Below are positions 16,971 through 25,265 of a stretch of DNA of 64,000 nucleotides, piece after piece. The notes beneath the pieces are model-generated. The model saw only the letters and a list, made by a program, of their open reading frames with translations. It was not told the DNA's origin and made no database searches. Position 1 is the stretch's first letter; every line of letters starts with the position of its first letter. Where the stretch lies: contig NZ_JBFAPK010000001.1 in NCBI RefSeq assembly GCF_040676675.1, positions 248,001 to 312,000 on the forward strand. The letters run 5' to 3'. Source of the DNA: JBFAPK01 sp040676675 (lineage in GTDB: Bacteria > Actinomycetota > Actinomycetes > Mycobacteriales > Micromonosporaceae). The position numbers and the translations under genes were made by a program.

Positions 16971-17987
16971 TCAGTCCGCGCGGCGGGTCAGCCGCAGGTA
17001 GATGGCGGAGAAGACGGCGAGCACCACGAAGAGCAGTACGCTCATCGCCGCCGCCATGCCGAAGTCGTGGTTCACCGTGAAGGCGTACCGGTAGATCAGC
17101 ACCATCACCGTGATGGTGTCCGGGTTCGTGGTGCCGGTGAGCTGGTAGGGCTCGATGAAGACCTGCATCGTCGCGATGATCTGCAACAGCAGCAGGACCA
17201 GCATGATGAAGCGCAGCTGCGGGAAGGTGACGTGCCGCAGCCGGCCCCAGACCGACGCGCCGTCCAGCTCGGCGGCCTCGTACAGCTCCCCGGGGATGCT
17301 CTGCAACGCGGCCAGGTACATCAGCGTCGCGCCGCCGAGGTTGGCCCAGGTCGAGACCAGGACCAGCGAGATCATCGCGCTGCCCGACCCCTGGGTCCAC
17401 TGCGACTGCGGCAGGTTCACCGCGCCGAGCAGCGAGTTGAACAGGCCCTTGCCCGGGTCGTAGAAGTACTGCCAGAGCAGCACCACCACGATCGGCGGCA
17501 GCATCACCGGCAGGTAGACGGCGATCCGGAAGAAGCCCTTGAAGTGGCGCAGCTCGTTGAGGAGCACCGCGATCGCCAGCGGGACCAGGTAGCCGAAGAT
17601 CAGCGCCAGCCCGGTGAAGTAGATGGTGTTCTTCCAGGCGGTCCAGAAGAGCGGGTCGTCGAAGATCGCCTTGAAGTTGTCGAGCCCGACCCAGTACGGG
17701 TCGGTGACGAAGTTGACCTGCTGGAAGCTGAGCACGACGCCCCGGACCAGCGGGTACCAGGAGAAGAAGGCGAAGCAGGCCAGCCCCGCGGCCATGAAGG
17801 CGTACGCCAGGAGGTTGTCCTGGATCTTCCGGCGGAGCCGGGCCCCGCCCGCCGGGGGCGTCCGGTCCGGACGCCCCCGGCGGGTCGAGGGTCGGTGGAC
17901 CGCCGGCGGTACGGCGGTGCCCGGCGAGGCGGCGGCCCGGTACGCCACCGCGTGCTGGGTTGCGACGGTGTTCTGCCGGCGGCCCAT
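16971..17987 (-). CDS. Sugar ABC transporter permease (MalF type)
   Basis: 338 residues. After a 50-residue charged, Pro-rich cytoplasmic N-terminus come about six membrane spans (first: LLAYAFMAAGLACFAFFSWYPLV). The EAA loop reads EAAELDGASVWGRLRHVTFPQL. It forms the membrane channel with the next permease and receives substrate from the lipoprotein gene that ends seven bases upstream. No ATP-binding subunit is encoded in the locus; a shared MsiK-like ATPase elsewhere is expected for actinomycete CUT1 systems. Confidence 0.92.
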   Translation of the reverse strand: MGRRQNTVATQHAVAYRAAASPGTAVPPAVHRPSTRRGRPDRTPPAGGARLRRKIQDNLLAYAFMAAGLACFAFFSWYPLVRGVVLSFQQVNFVTDPYWVGLDNFKAIFDDPLFWTAWKNTIYFTGLALIFGYLVPLAIAVLLNELRHFKGFFRIAVYLPVMLPPIVVVLLWQYFYDPGKGLFNSLLGAVNLPQSQWTQGSGSAMISLVLVSTWANLGGATLMYLAALQSIPGELYEAAELDGASVWGRLRHVTFPQLRFIMLVLLLLQIIATMQVFIEPYQLTGTTNPDTITVMVLIYRYAFTVNHDFGMAAAMSVLLFVVLAVFSAIYLRLTRRAD

Positions 17988-17994
17988 CGTCTGC

Positions 17995-19347
17995 CTACTT
18001 GACCGTGGCGAGGATCGAGTTGACCTGCTTCTCGGCGTCGGCCAGCAGGGCGTCGATGTTGGCGTTGCGGTCGGTCAGCACCTTCTGCATCGGCACGTCG
18101 AGCACCGCGTAGACCTGCTGGGCGTTCGGCGGCTCCAGCTTGATCGGGATGCTGCTGGCCGCCGCGGCGAACGGCGCGTAGTTCTCCTGCGGCACGTTGG
18201 CGTACTTCTTGTCGGCCGCGGCCTGCTTGGCGGCGGCCTCACCCGTGAAGATCTGCGGCTCGGGGAGACCCACCGGCTGCTTGGTCTCCGCCATCCACTT
18301 GTTCTCCGCCTCGAACCGGTCGGGGCTGGTGAACCAGAAGGTCAGCCACTTCAGCCCGGCCCGGATCTTCTCGGGCGAGGCCTTCGCGTTGAACATGTAG
18401 CCCTCGCCACCGGCGAGCGTGCCCTTGCCCTCGGGGATCGGGCCGAGGCCGTAGTCGGCGAAGTTGCCCTTGTACTGGTTGACGATGGTCTGGAGGTTGT
18501 CGGCCGTCGCCACGTACATGCCGAGCTTGCCGGAGCCCATCATCTGCAGCAGGTCGGCCCACTCCAGCAGCTGGCGGCTGCCCATGCTGTTGTCGGTCCA
18601 GCGCATGTCCTTCAGCTGCTGGAGGACCTGCTTGCCCTGGGCGTTGTTGAAGGCCGCCTTCCAGGTGTCGCCCTCCTTGACGGCGACGTCCCCGCCGAGC
18701 GAGTACAGCTCGGCCGTGAAGTGCCAGCCGCCCGTGTTGGACTTGCTGTAGTCGCCGTACCCGACCGTACCGTTGCCGAGCGCCGCGATCTTCTGCGCCG
18801 CGGTACGGACGTCGGCCCAGGTCTTCGGCGGGTTGTTCGGATCCAGCCCGGCCTTCGTGAACAGCGTCCGGTTGTAGAGCAGGCCCAGCGAGTAGTTCTT
18901 GTACGGCAGGCCGTAGACCTTGCCGTCCGGGCCGGAGAAGACCTTCATGATGTCCGGCCGGACCTGCTGGACCACCGGGAACTCGCTGACGTACTTCGAG
19001 ATGTCCGCGACCTGGCGCTTGGCGATCAGGCTCTGCGGGTCGGTGAAGTACACGTAGAAGACGTCTTCGAGCTGGCCGCCGGCGAGCTTCGCGGAGAACG
19101 TCTTCGGGTCCATCTTGCCCTCGACGGGCTTGACCTTGATATCCGGGTTGAGCCGCTCGAACTCGGCCACGTTGTCGAGGAACCGCTGGTGGGTGGCCGC
19201 CTCGGTCGCCGGCGGGAGGCCGTTGATCGTGAGAGTGATCTTGCCGTCGCTCGGCTCGTCCGACCCACCGCCGCAGGCGGTGAGGGACAGGCCGACCCCG
19301 GCGACGAGCAGGAAGCCGACGGCTCTGCGCAGCCTGGATCTGGTCAT
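17995..19347 (-). CDS. Sugar-binding lipoprotein of ABC transporter
   Basis: 450 residues. Lipoprotein signal peptide with lipobox S-L-T-A-C (Cys25) followed by GGGSDEP linker. The rest is a cluster B/SBP_bac_1 fold (ITLTINGLPPATEAATHQRFLDNVAEFERLNPDIKVKPV; later LKWLTFWFTSPDRFEAENKWMAETKQPVGLP). The ATG at 19347 gives the signal peptide; earlier in-frame codons lie in the promoter. It is the first gene of the transport operon and should bind the oligosaccharide released by the two GH87 enzymes. Aromatic residues are plentiful for sugar stacking. Confidence 0.92.
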   Translation of the reverse strand: MTRSRLRRAVGFLLVAGVGLSLTACGGGSDEPSDGKITLTINGLPPATEAATHQRFLDNVAEFERLNPDIKVKPVEGKMDPKTFSAKLAGGQLEDVFYVYFTDPQSLIAKRQVADISKYVSEFPVVQQVRPDIMKVFSGPDGKVYGLPYKNYSLGLLYNRTLFTKAGLDPNNPPKTWADVRTAAQKIAALGNGTVGYGDYSKSNTGGWHFTAELYSLGGDVAVKEGDTWKAAFNNAQGKQVLQQLKDMRWTDNSMGSRQLLEWADLLQMMGSGKLGMYVATADNLQTIVNQYKGNFADYGLGPIPEGKGTLAGGEGYMFNAKASPEKIRAGLKWLTFWFTSPDRFEAENKWMAETKQPVGLPEPQIFTGEAAAKQAAADKKYANVPQENYAPFAAAASSIPIKLEPPNAQQVYAVLDVPMQKVLTDRNANIDALLADAEKQVNSILATVK

Positions 19348-19406
19348 GGGACGAACACCCTTCCTCGGGTGGTGCGCGCGGGAATGTGATGTGGCTCTCG
19401 TACGTG

Positions 19407-19453
19407 TCGTGTTTCGTGGCGATGACGATACAAACACGAACCGGTTGCCGCAA
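19407..19453 (-). promoter_or_regulatory. Operator-like palindromes upstream of the binding-protein gene
   Basis: Three symmetric elements lie 60-106 bp before the lipoprotein start: TCGTGTTT/AAACACGA (8-bp arms at 19407-19414 and 19432-19439), AACCGGTT (19439-19446) and TTGC-C-GCAA (19445-19453). A TTGACT box on the minus strand is at 19456-19461. The CG-centred AACCGGTT resembles LacI-family operators, so the LacI protein at 21613 is the candidate binder. The whole 335-bp gap to the GH15 gene has no other gene. Confidence 0.45.
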
Positions 19454-19655
19454 GAAGTCAACGAGAATTAGAAAGACTGCGACTACTCTCCGCCCGGGCC
19501 ATCCGCCCGCAATCCACCCCATCCACCCGACTCGATCGACCCGCCGGGTTCCCGCGTCGACCGGGGAGCCGTGACACCGACAAGGTGGGCAGCACGGGAC
19601 GAACCATCGGCCGGGGCGGCCCAGCGGCGGCCGGCTCAGCGGCCGGGGCGGCCCA

Positions 19656-19685
19656 GCGGCGGGTGGCTCAGCGGCGGGTGGCTCA
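19656..19685 (-). repeat. 15-bp tandem repeat containing the GH15 stop
   Basis: GCGGCGGGTGGCTCA occurs twice head to tail (19656-19670, 19671-19685). The TCA at the end of the second copy is the complement of the GH15 TGA stop. Looser GCGGCCCAGCGGC copies continue to about 19616. Confidence 0.8.
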
Positions 19686-21518
19686 GCCGCGGGCGTCGAG
19701 GAGCCGGTTGAGGCCCAGCGCGGCGCTGATCAGCGAGAGATGGCTGAACGCCTGGGGAAAGTTGCCAGTCTGCTCGCCGGTCGGGGCGACTTCCTCGGAG
19801 TAGAGGCCGAGCGGGCTGCTGTAGGTGAACATCTTCTCCAGCACCAGCGCGGCGTCGTCGAGACGTCCGGACTGCGCCAGCGCCTCGACGTACCAGAAGG
19901 TGCACATGGTGAAGGTGCTCTCCCGACCGGGAAGGCCGTCGGGCGAGGCGGCCGGGTCGTACCGGTAGACGAGGCTGTCGGAGACGAGTTCCGCGTCCAT
20001 GGCCGTCAACGTCGACTGCCACAGCGGGTCGGTCGGTGCCACGAATCCGACCGATGGCATGGCGAGCAGCGCGGCGTCCAGGACATCGCTCGCATAGTGC
20101 TGCACGAAGGCACCGCGCCCGGGATGGAATCCGCGACTAATGATCTGTTCGTAGATCTGGTCCCGGGCGTTCACCCATCGACCGGTGTCACCCGGCCGGC
20201 CGCGCTGGTGCGCGAGGCGGACCGCGCGGTCGAGGGCCACCCAGGACATCAGGCGCCCGAAGGTGAAGTCCCGGCGGCCGCCGCGCGTCTCCCAGATCCC
20301 CTCCTCGGGTTGGTCCCAGTTCTCGCAGAGCCAGTCCACCATCCGCACCGTGCTCAGCCACTCCGCGTGCGAACCCATCAGGCCGTGGGTGTCGGCGAAA
20401 TGGAGGGCGTCGAGGGCCTCGCCGTAGATGTCGAGTTGCAGTTGCCGAGCCGCACCGTTGCCCACGCGCACCGGTGCGGATCCCCGGTACCCCTCAAGGT
20501 GGTCCAGCACCTCCTCGGTGAGATCCGGCGAGCCGTCGACGCGGTACATGATTTGGAGCGGTACGCCGAACTCCTCGGCGTCCCGGATCCGGTCGTCCAC
20601 CCATCGTCGGTACTGCCGCGCCTCGTCGGTGAAGCCCAGCCTGAGCAGGGCGTACACGGAGAACGACGCGTCGCGGATCCAGGTGTAGCGGTAGTCCCAG
20701 TTGCGTTCCCCGCCGATCTGCTCCGGCAGCCCGGCGGTGGGGGCGGCGATCACCGCGCCGGTCGGTGCGTACGTCATGAGCTTGAGCGTCATCGCGGACC
20801 GCTCGACCATTTCCCGCCAACGCCCGCTGTACCGGGACCGGGCGAGCCACTCCCGCCAGAATTCGCGCGTCCGCACCAGCATGTCGCTCACCTCGGCGGG
20901 GGTGAAAAGGCGCGGGGGGTCAGGCGACACTCCGGTTTCCACGACCACACCCGACTGCTCGCCCTCGCGCAGCGTGAAGGTCACGCTTACGCCGCTCTCC
21001 TCGCTCCGGTGGATTGTCCGTTCCCTGAGCCGGGTGTCCGGGTATCGCACCGCGCTAATGGTGAGGGAGTACGCGGAGGTGCGGAAAAGCTGTCCTTCGA
21101 GGTGCATCTCGAGTTCGTGCGGATCCCGACCGTAGTTGAAGCGGGGTTCGCACTCGAATCGGAACCGCATGGCGCCTCGGACCACCCGCAACATCCGCAC
21201 CAAGCAGTGCCGGTCGGTGGGGCGATCCCCGGCGACGGGCATGAAGTCGACCAGTTCCCCGACGCCGTCCGTGCTGAGAAAGCGGGTGATCAGGATCGGC
21301 GTTCCGGGCAGGTAAAGCTGCTTGCACGTGTACTCGACACCCTCGGGCGACACCCGGAAGTGACCACCTCTGTGCCGGTCGAGCAGTGCGGCGAAGAGGC
21401 TGGGCGAGTCGAACCGGGGGGCGCAGAACCAGTCCAGCGTGCCGTCCGACGCCACCAGCGCCGCAGTCTGGAGGTCGCCGATCAGGCCGTGGGCCTCCAC
21501 CGGAGGGTACGAATCCAC
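19683..21518 (-). CDS. Glycoside hydrolase family 15 (glucoamylase/trehalase-like)
   Basis: 611 residues without signal peptide. N-terminal domain HGLIGDLQTAALVASDGTLDWFCAPRFDSPSLFAALLD is the standard opening of bacterial GH15 proteins. The catalytic (alpha/alpha)6 barrel shows RNWDYRYTWIRDASFSVYALLRLGF and QLDIYGEALDALH, the latter with the catalytic Glu region, and a C-terminal Glu in GLYSEEVAPTGEQTGNFPQAFSH. Actinobacterial members include cytosolic trehalases and glucoamylases, so the substrate is either trehalose or a glucan. GTG start at 21518. It lies between the LacI gene (94 bp upstream) and the sugar transport operon and may be cotranscribed with lacI. Confidence 0.88.
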   Translation of the reverse strand: MDSYPPVEAHGLIGDLQTAALVASDGTLDWFCAPRFDSPSLFAALLDRHRGGHFRVSPEGVEYTCKQLYLPGTPILITRFLSTDGVGELVDFMPVAGDRPTDRHCLVRMLRVVRGAMRFRFECEPRFNYGRDPHELEMHLEGQLFRTSAYSLTISAVRYPDTRLRERTIHRSEESGVSVTFTLREGEQSGVVVETGVSPDPPRLFTPAEVSDMLVRTREFWREWLARSRYSGRWREMVERSAMTLKLMTYAPTGAVIAAPTAGLPEQIGGERNWDYRYTWIRDASFSVYALLRLGFTDEARQYRRWVDDRIRDAEEFGVPLQIMYRVDGSPDLTEEVLDHLEGYRGSAPVRVGNGAARQLQLDIYGEALDALHFADTHGLMGSHAEWLSTVRMVDWLCENWDQPEEGIWETRGGRRDFTFGRLMSWVALDRAVRLAHQRGRPGDTGRWVNARDQIYEQIISRGFHPGRGAFVQHYASDVLDAALLAMPSVGFVAPTDPLWQSTLTAMDAELVSDSLVYRYDPAASPDGLPGRESTFTMCTFWYVEALAQSGRLDDAALVLEKMFTYSSPLGLYSEEVAPTGEQTGNFPQAFSHLSLISAALGLNRLLDARG

Positions 21519-21612
21519 TAGACCACCCCACCTCGTCCGGGCAGCCGGATACCCCGAGCCCGCCGCTACACACGGCGGTCCCGGTGATCGGGTGGGGGTG
21601 GGACGGTGCGGA

Positions 21613-22614
21613 CTACCGCTTGCGGGCCGGCGCGGTGGACGCCCGCACCACCAGCTCCGGCTCGAACAGCAGTTCGTCGTGCAGCACCCCGACGCCCTCG
21701 ATCTGGGTGACGAGCAGGTCCACCGCCGCCTGCCCCATCGTCTCGATGGGCTGCCGCACGGTGGTCAGCGGCGGGTCGATGCAGGTCATCAGCGCCGAGT
21801 CGTCGAACCCGACGACGGAGATGTCGGCCGGTACCGCGCAGCCGAGCCGGCGCGCCGCGCGGATGGTGCCGAGGGCGAGCACGTCGCTCGCGCAGATGAT
21901 GCCCGTGACGCCGCGCTCGATCAGCCGGGGCGCCACCACGCGGGCCGCCTCCATGGAGAAATTGCAGCGCACCGCGTACTCCTCGCCGTCGGACCAGCCG
22001 GCGACCTGCGCCATCGCGGCGAGCTTGCGGCGGGACGGCACGTGGTCCTCGGGCCCGAGCACCATGCCGATCTTCTCGTGGCCGAGCGAGCGCAGGTGGC
22101 CGTACGCCTGCTCGACGGCGACCGCGTCGTCGGCGGAGACGCGCGGGAAGTCCAGCTCGTCGACGCCGGCGTTGACGAGCACGACCGGCAGTCCCCGGTC
22201 GGTGAGGCGGCGGTAGTGGTCGTGCTTGGCGTCGGCGAGCGCGTACGACCCGCCCGCGAAGATCACGCCGGAGACCTGGTGCTCCAGCAGCATCTCCACG
22301 TAGTCGGGTTCGGAGATGCCGCCGATGGTGCGGGCGCAGAGCGCCGGGGTGAAGCCGCGCTGCGCGAGCGAGCCGGTGACCACCTCGGCGAGCGCCGGGA
22401 AGATCGGGTTCTGCAGTTCGGGCAGGACGAGCCCGACCAGCCGGGCCCGCTCCCCGCGCAGCTTGGTCGGCCGCTCGTAGCCGAGCACGTCGAGCGCGGT
22501 CAGCACGGCGGTACGGGTGGCCTCGGAGACCCCGTCGCGACCGTTGAGCACCCGGCTCACCGTGGCTTCGCTGACGCCGGCCTTCTTCGCGACCTCGGTG
22601 AGCCTTCTCGTCAC
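21613..22614 (-). CDS. LacI family transcriptional regulator
   Basis: 333 residues. HTH TEVAKKAGVSEATVSRVLNGRDGVSEATRTAVLTALDVLGY at 6-48 with the hinge helix, then a periplasmic-binding-like core (ARLVGLVLPELQNPIFPALAEVVTGSL; DISVVGFDDSALMTCIDPPLTTVRQP). GTG start at 22614. As the only regulator in the 7.5-22.6 kb carbohydrate block it is the likely repressor of the GH87/GH13/transport genes, released by an imported oligosaccharide. Its own promoter region carries CTTGCAG-type repeats. Confidence 0.92.
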   Translation of the reverse strand: MTRRLTEVAKKAGVSEATVSRVLNGRDGVSEATRTAVLTALDVLGYERPTKLRGERARLVGLVLPELQNPIFPALAEVVTGSLAQRGFTPALCARTIGGISEPDYVEMLLEHQVSGVIFAGGSYALADAKHDHYRRLTDRGLPVVLVNAGVDELDFPRVSADDAVAVEQAYGHLRSLGHEKIGMVLGPEDHVPSRRKLAAMAQVAGWSDGEEYAVRCNFSMEAARVVAPRLIERGVTGIICASDVLALGTIRAARRLGCAVPADISVVGFDDSALMTCIDPPLTTVRQPIETMGQAAVDLLVTQIEGVGVLHDELLFEPELVVRASTAPARKR

Positions 22615-22627
22615 GCCCGCAATCGTA

Positions 22628-22644
22628 CGGCAAGGGGCTGCAAG
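22628..22644 (-). promoter_or_regulatory. CTTGC direct repeats before lacI-family gene
   Basis: On the minus strand CTTGCAG and CTTGCCG are separated by CCC, 14 bp before the GTG start. Directly repeated CTTGCAG motifs are, from memory, associated with MalR-type LacI regulators in Streptomyces, so autoregulation is plausible. A further CTTGC occurs in the transport promoter (within 19445-19453). Confidence 0.4.
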
Positions 22645-22690
22645 AACTTAACCGGATCCTGCCACCCTTGCCGTCCCGCTTGCAGCCCTC

Positions 22691-24073
22691 TTACCGCAGA
22701 TCCTGCAAAGCCGCCTCTATCGCCCGGTGGAACGTCGGGTACGCGTAGATCATGTGCCGCAGCGACTCGACCGGCACCGACCCGTGCACGGCCACCGCCA
22801 GCGCGCTGAGCACCTCGCCACCGACCGGCCCGGCCGACGTCGCCCCGACCAGTACGCCCCGCTCGGCGTCGGCGACCAGCTTGATGAAGCCCTCGTTGCC
22901 GGCCTTGTGGATCCAGCCCCGGGACGAGCCCGGCAGCTCGGTCAGCCCCACCTGCACGGAGATGCCCCGTTCCCGGGCCTGCTGCTCGGTCAGGCCGACC
23001 GCGCCGACCTCCGGGTCGGTGAAGGTGACCCGGGGCAGCGCCCGGTAGTCGGCGCCCGGCCCGCCCTGGCCGAGGATGTCCCGGATCGCGATGCCGGCCT
23101 GGTACATCGCCACGTGCGTGAACGCGCCGTGGCCGGTGACGTCGCCGACCGCCCAGATGCCGTCCGCCACCCGCATCCGCTCGTCGACCGGGAGGCTCCG
23201 CTGCTCGGGGTCGACGCCGACCGACTCCAGCCCCAGCCCGGCCAGGCGGGCCCGCCGGCCGGTGGTGACCAGCAGCCGCTCGCCGGTGACCACGGCCTCG
23301 GTGGAGAGGTACACGGTGAAGCCGTCCGCGTCGTGGCGTACCCGCTCGGCGAGCGCGCCGGTGTGGATCTCCACGCCGTCCGCCCGCAGCGCCGCCGCGA
23401 CCAGCACCGACGACTCGGGCTCCTCCATCGCGAGCAGCCGGCCGCTGTGCTCCACGATGGTCACCCGTACGCCGAACCGGGCGAAGACCTGGCCCAGCTC
23501 GACGCCGATCGCCCCGCCGCCGAGGATGACCAGCGACTCGGGCAGCTCCTCGACCTCGACCGCCTCGCGGTTGGTCCAGTACGGCGTGCCGGCCAGCCCG
23601 TCCACCGGCGGGACGACCGGGGCGCTGCCGGTACCGATCACGATCCCGCGGTTCGCCTGGTAGACGTCGTCGCCGACCCGGACCCGCCCCGGCCCCTCGA
23701 TAGTGCCCGTGCCCCGGACGAAGTGCCCGCCCTTGCCCGTGAAGCGCTCGACCGCGACGGTGTCGTCCCAGGTATCCGTGGCCTCCTCGCGGATCCGCTT
23801 GGCCACCGGGGCCCAGTCCGGGACGACCTGGGCGCTGCCGGCCAGGCCGTCGACGCGGCGCGCCTCGGCGAGCGCGTTGCCCGCCCGGATCATCATCTTG
23901 GTCGGCACGCAGCCCCAGTACGGGCACTCGCCGCCGACCAGGCCGCGCTCGATCCCGACGACGGTGAGACCGGCGGCCGCGAGCTTGCCGGCCACCTCCT
24001 CGCCGCCGACCCCGAGCCCGACCACCACCACGTCGACCTGCCTGTCTTCCGTCACCCGGACAGCATGGCGCAC
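22691..24073 (-). CDS. Pyridine nucleotide-disulfide oxidoreductase
   Basis: About 460 residues. FAD loop VDVVVVGLGVGGEEVAGKLAAAGLTVVGIERGLVGGECPYWGCVPTKMM includes the redox pair C-x4-C. The NAD(P)H motif is SLVILGGGAIGVELGQVFARFGVRVTIVE, and the C-terminal dimer domain contains YAYPTFHRAIEAAL with the His-Glu region used for proton transfer. It belongs to the group of lipoamide dehydrogenase/mercuric reductase-like proteins; no HMA domain or C-terminal Cys pair is seen, so mercury reduction is unlikely. The start may be GTG 24073 or GTG 24055. It ends 76 bp before lacI and follows crtB on the same strand. Confidence 0.85.
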   Translation of the reverse strand: MRHAVRVTEDRQVDVVVVGLGVGGEEVAGKLAAAGLTVVGIERGLVGGECPYWGCVPTKMMIRAGNALAEARRVDGLAGSAQVVPDWAPVAKRIREEATDTWDDTVAVERFTGKGGHFVRGTGTIEGPGRVRVGDDVYQANRGIVIGTGSAPVVPPVDGLAGTPYWTNREAVEVEELPESLVILGGGAIGVELGQVFARFGVRVTIVEHSGRLLAMEEPESSVLVAAALRADGVEIHTGALAERVRHDADGFTVYLSTEAVVTGERLLVTTGRRARLAGLGLESVGVDPEQRSLPVDERMRVADGIWAVGDVTGHGAFTHVAMYQAGIAIRDILGQGGPGADYRALPRVTFTDPEVGAVGLTEQQARERGISVQVGLTELPGSSRGWIHKAGNEGFIKLVADAERGVLVGATSAGPVGGEVLSALAVAVHGSVPVESLRHMIYAYPTFHRAIEAALQDLR

Positions 24074-24103
24074 CCGCCGCGGCGGCGACCATCCGCCCCG
24101 CCG

Positions 24104-25048
24104 TCAGCCGGTCGCCGCCGGCGGGCGCGGGGCCAGCGCAGGCGGGCGCGGCCCGGGTACGACGACCGGGGTGCCCGGCGCGGTCAGCAGCGCCCGGGCG
24201 GCCACGACCGCGCGGCGCCAGTTCGGTACGACCGCGCGCCGCGCGAAGACGTCGTAGTCCGCGGCGGCCACCTCGTCGAGGATCCCGCCGTAGAGCTGGT
24301 ACGCGGTCCGGATGCAGGTCTGCGAGCCCGGGGTGAGCAGGACCACCCCGGGGGCGGCCGCCGCGTAGTGGAGCTGGGCGCGGCCGACCTCGTACTCGAT
24401 CAGCTCCTGGATCCGTGGGCTCGCCGCGCGCCGCGCGGCGGCCGTGACCAGGTCGTCCCGGGTGACCCCGAACCTGTCGAGGTCCTCGCCGGGCAGGTAG
24501 ACGCGGCCGCGCTCCAGGTCCTCGGCGACGTCGCGGATGAAGTTGGTGAGCTGGAAGGCGAGCCCGAGCTGGCGGGCCGGCTCGCGGGCGGCGGCCCGGT
24601 CGGAGCTGCCGAGGATGGGCAGCATCATGCTGCCGATCACCGCCGCCGAGCCGTCCATGTAGTCGAGCAGGTCGTTGTAGGTGTCGTACGAGGTGACCGT
24701 GAGGTCCATCGCCATGCTGCGCAGGAAGGTCGAGAAGTCGGCGGTGTCCAGGTCGAACGCGGCGATGGTGTGCAGTACGGCCGGCAGCAGCGGATCGTCG
24801 ACGGCCGCGCCGTGCAGCCCGGCGACGAAGCGGTCGGACCACTCGGCGAGCCGGGCGGCGCGGGCCGCGGGTGGCAGTTGGTCGGTCCGGTCGACGATCT
24901 CGTCGGCGTACCGGGTGAAGCCGTAGAGGGCGTGCACGTGCCGCCGCTTCCAGGCGGGCAGGAGGCGGGTCGCCAGGTAGTAGGTGCGCCCGTGTCGCCG
25001 GTGCAGTTCGCGGCAGCGCTCGTAGGCAGCGGTGAGATCCGTCCGCAC
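24104..25048 (-). CDS. crtB: Phytoene synthase
   Basis: 314 residues. The two Asp-rich motifs for diphosphate binding are visible: YADEIVDRTDQ (first, about 47-57) and NFIRDVAEDLERGRVYLP (second, about 160-177). RTYYLATRLLPAWKRRHVHALYGFTRY is typical of the squalene/phytoene synthase family. It joins two geranylgeranyl diphosphates to phytoene. It diverges from crtI across a 217-bp promoter region. No geranylgeranyl diphosphate synthase (crtE) or lycopene cyclase is in the window, so the pathway here is partial. GTG start preceded by GGAGGGGAG. Proline-rich C-terminus is atypical. Confidence 0.93.
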   Translation of the reverse strand: MRTDLTAAYERCRELHRRHGRTYYLATRLLPAWKRRHVHALYGFTRYADEIVDRTDQLPPAARAARLAEWSDRFVAGLHGAAVDDPLLPAVLHTIAAFDLDTADFSTFLRSMAMDLTVTSYDTYNDLLDYMDGSAAVIGSMMLPILGSSDRAAAREPARQLGLAFQLTNFIRDVAEDLERGRVYLPGEDLDRFGVTRDDLVTAAARRAASPRIQELIEYEVGRAQLHYAAAAPGVVLLTPGSQTCIRTAYQLYGGILDEVAAADYDVFARRAVVPNWRRAVVAARALLTAPGTPVVVPGPRPPALAPRPPAATG

Positions 25049-25067
25049 CGTCTCCCCTCCAAGCTGA

Positions 25068-25083
25068 TCGATGCACTAATCGA
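25068..25083. promoter_or_regulatory. Inverted repeat near crtB promoter
   Basis: TCGAT-GCACTA-ATCGA sits 20-35 bp before the crtB start, the region expected for the -10 box and transcription start. A MerR/B12-type light repressor encoded downstream of idi is the candidate binder. The 217-bp crtB/crtI interval holds no other gene. Confidence 0.35.
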
Positions 25084-25265
25084 CGCAACTGACACTCTAC
25101 GGTACGCTGCGCGGACATTCCGGCAGCGCGACCACGGGCCTTGCCGCCCGCGTACCGCCGATCCGACCCGGCAAACCGGTCGGTTCGTACGGTCACACTC
25201 GCCCGACTCCCTGTGACGGCGACGCATTGGCGGGCATGATGTGAGGATCCCAAGGGGGTGAGGGC

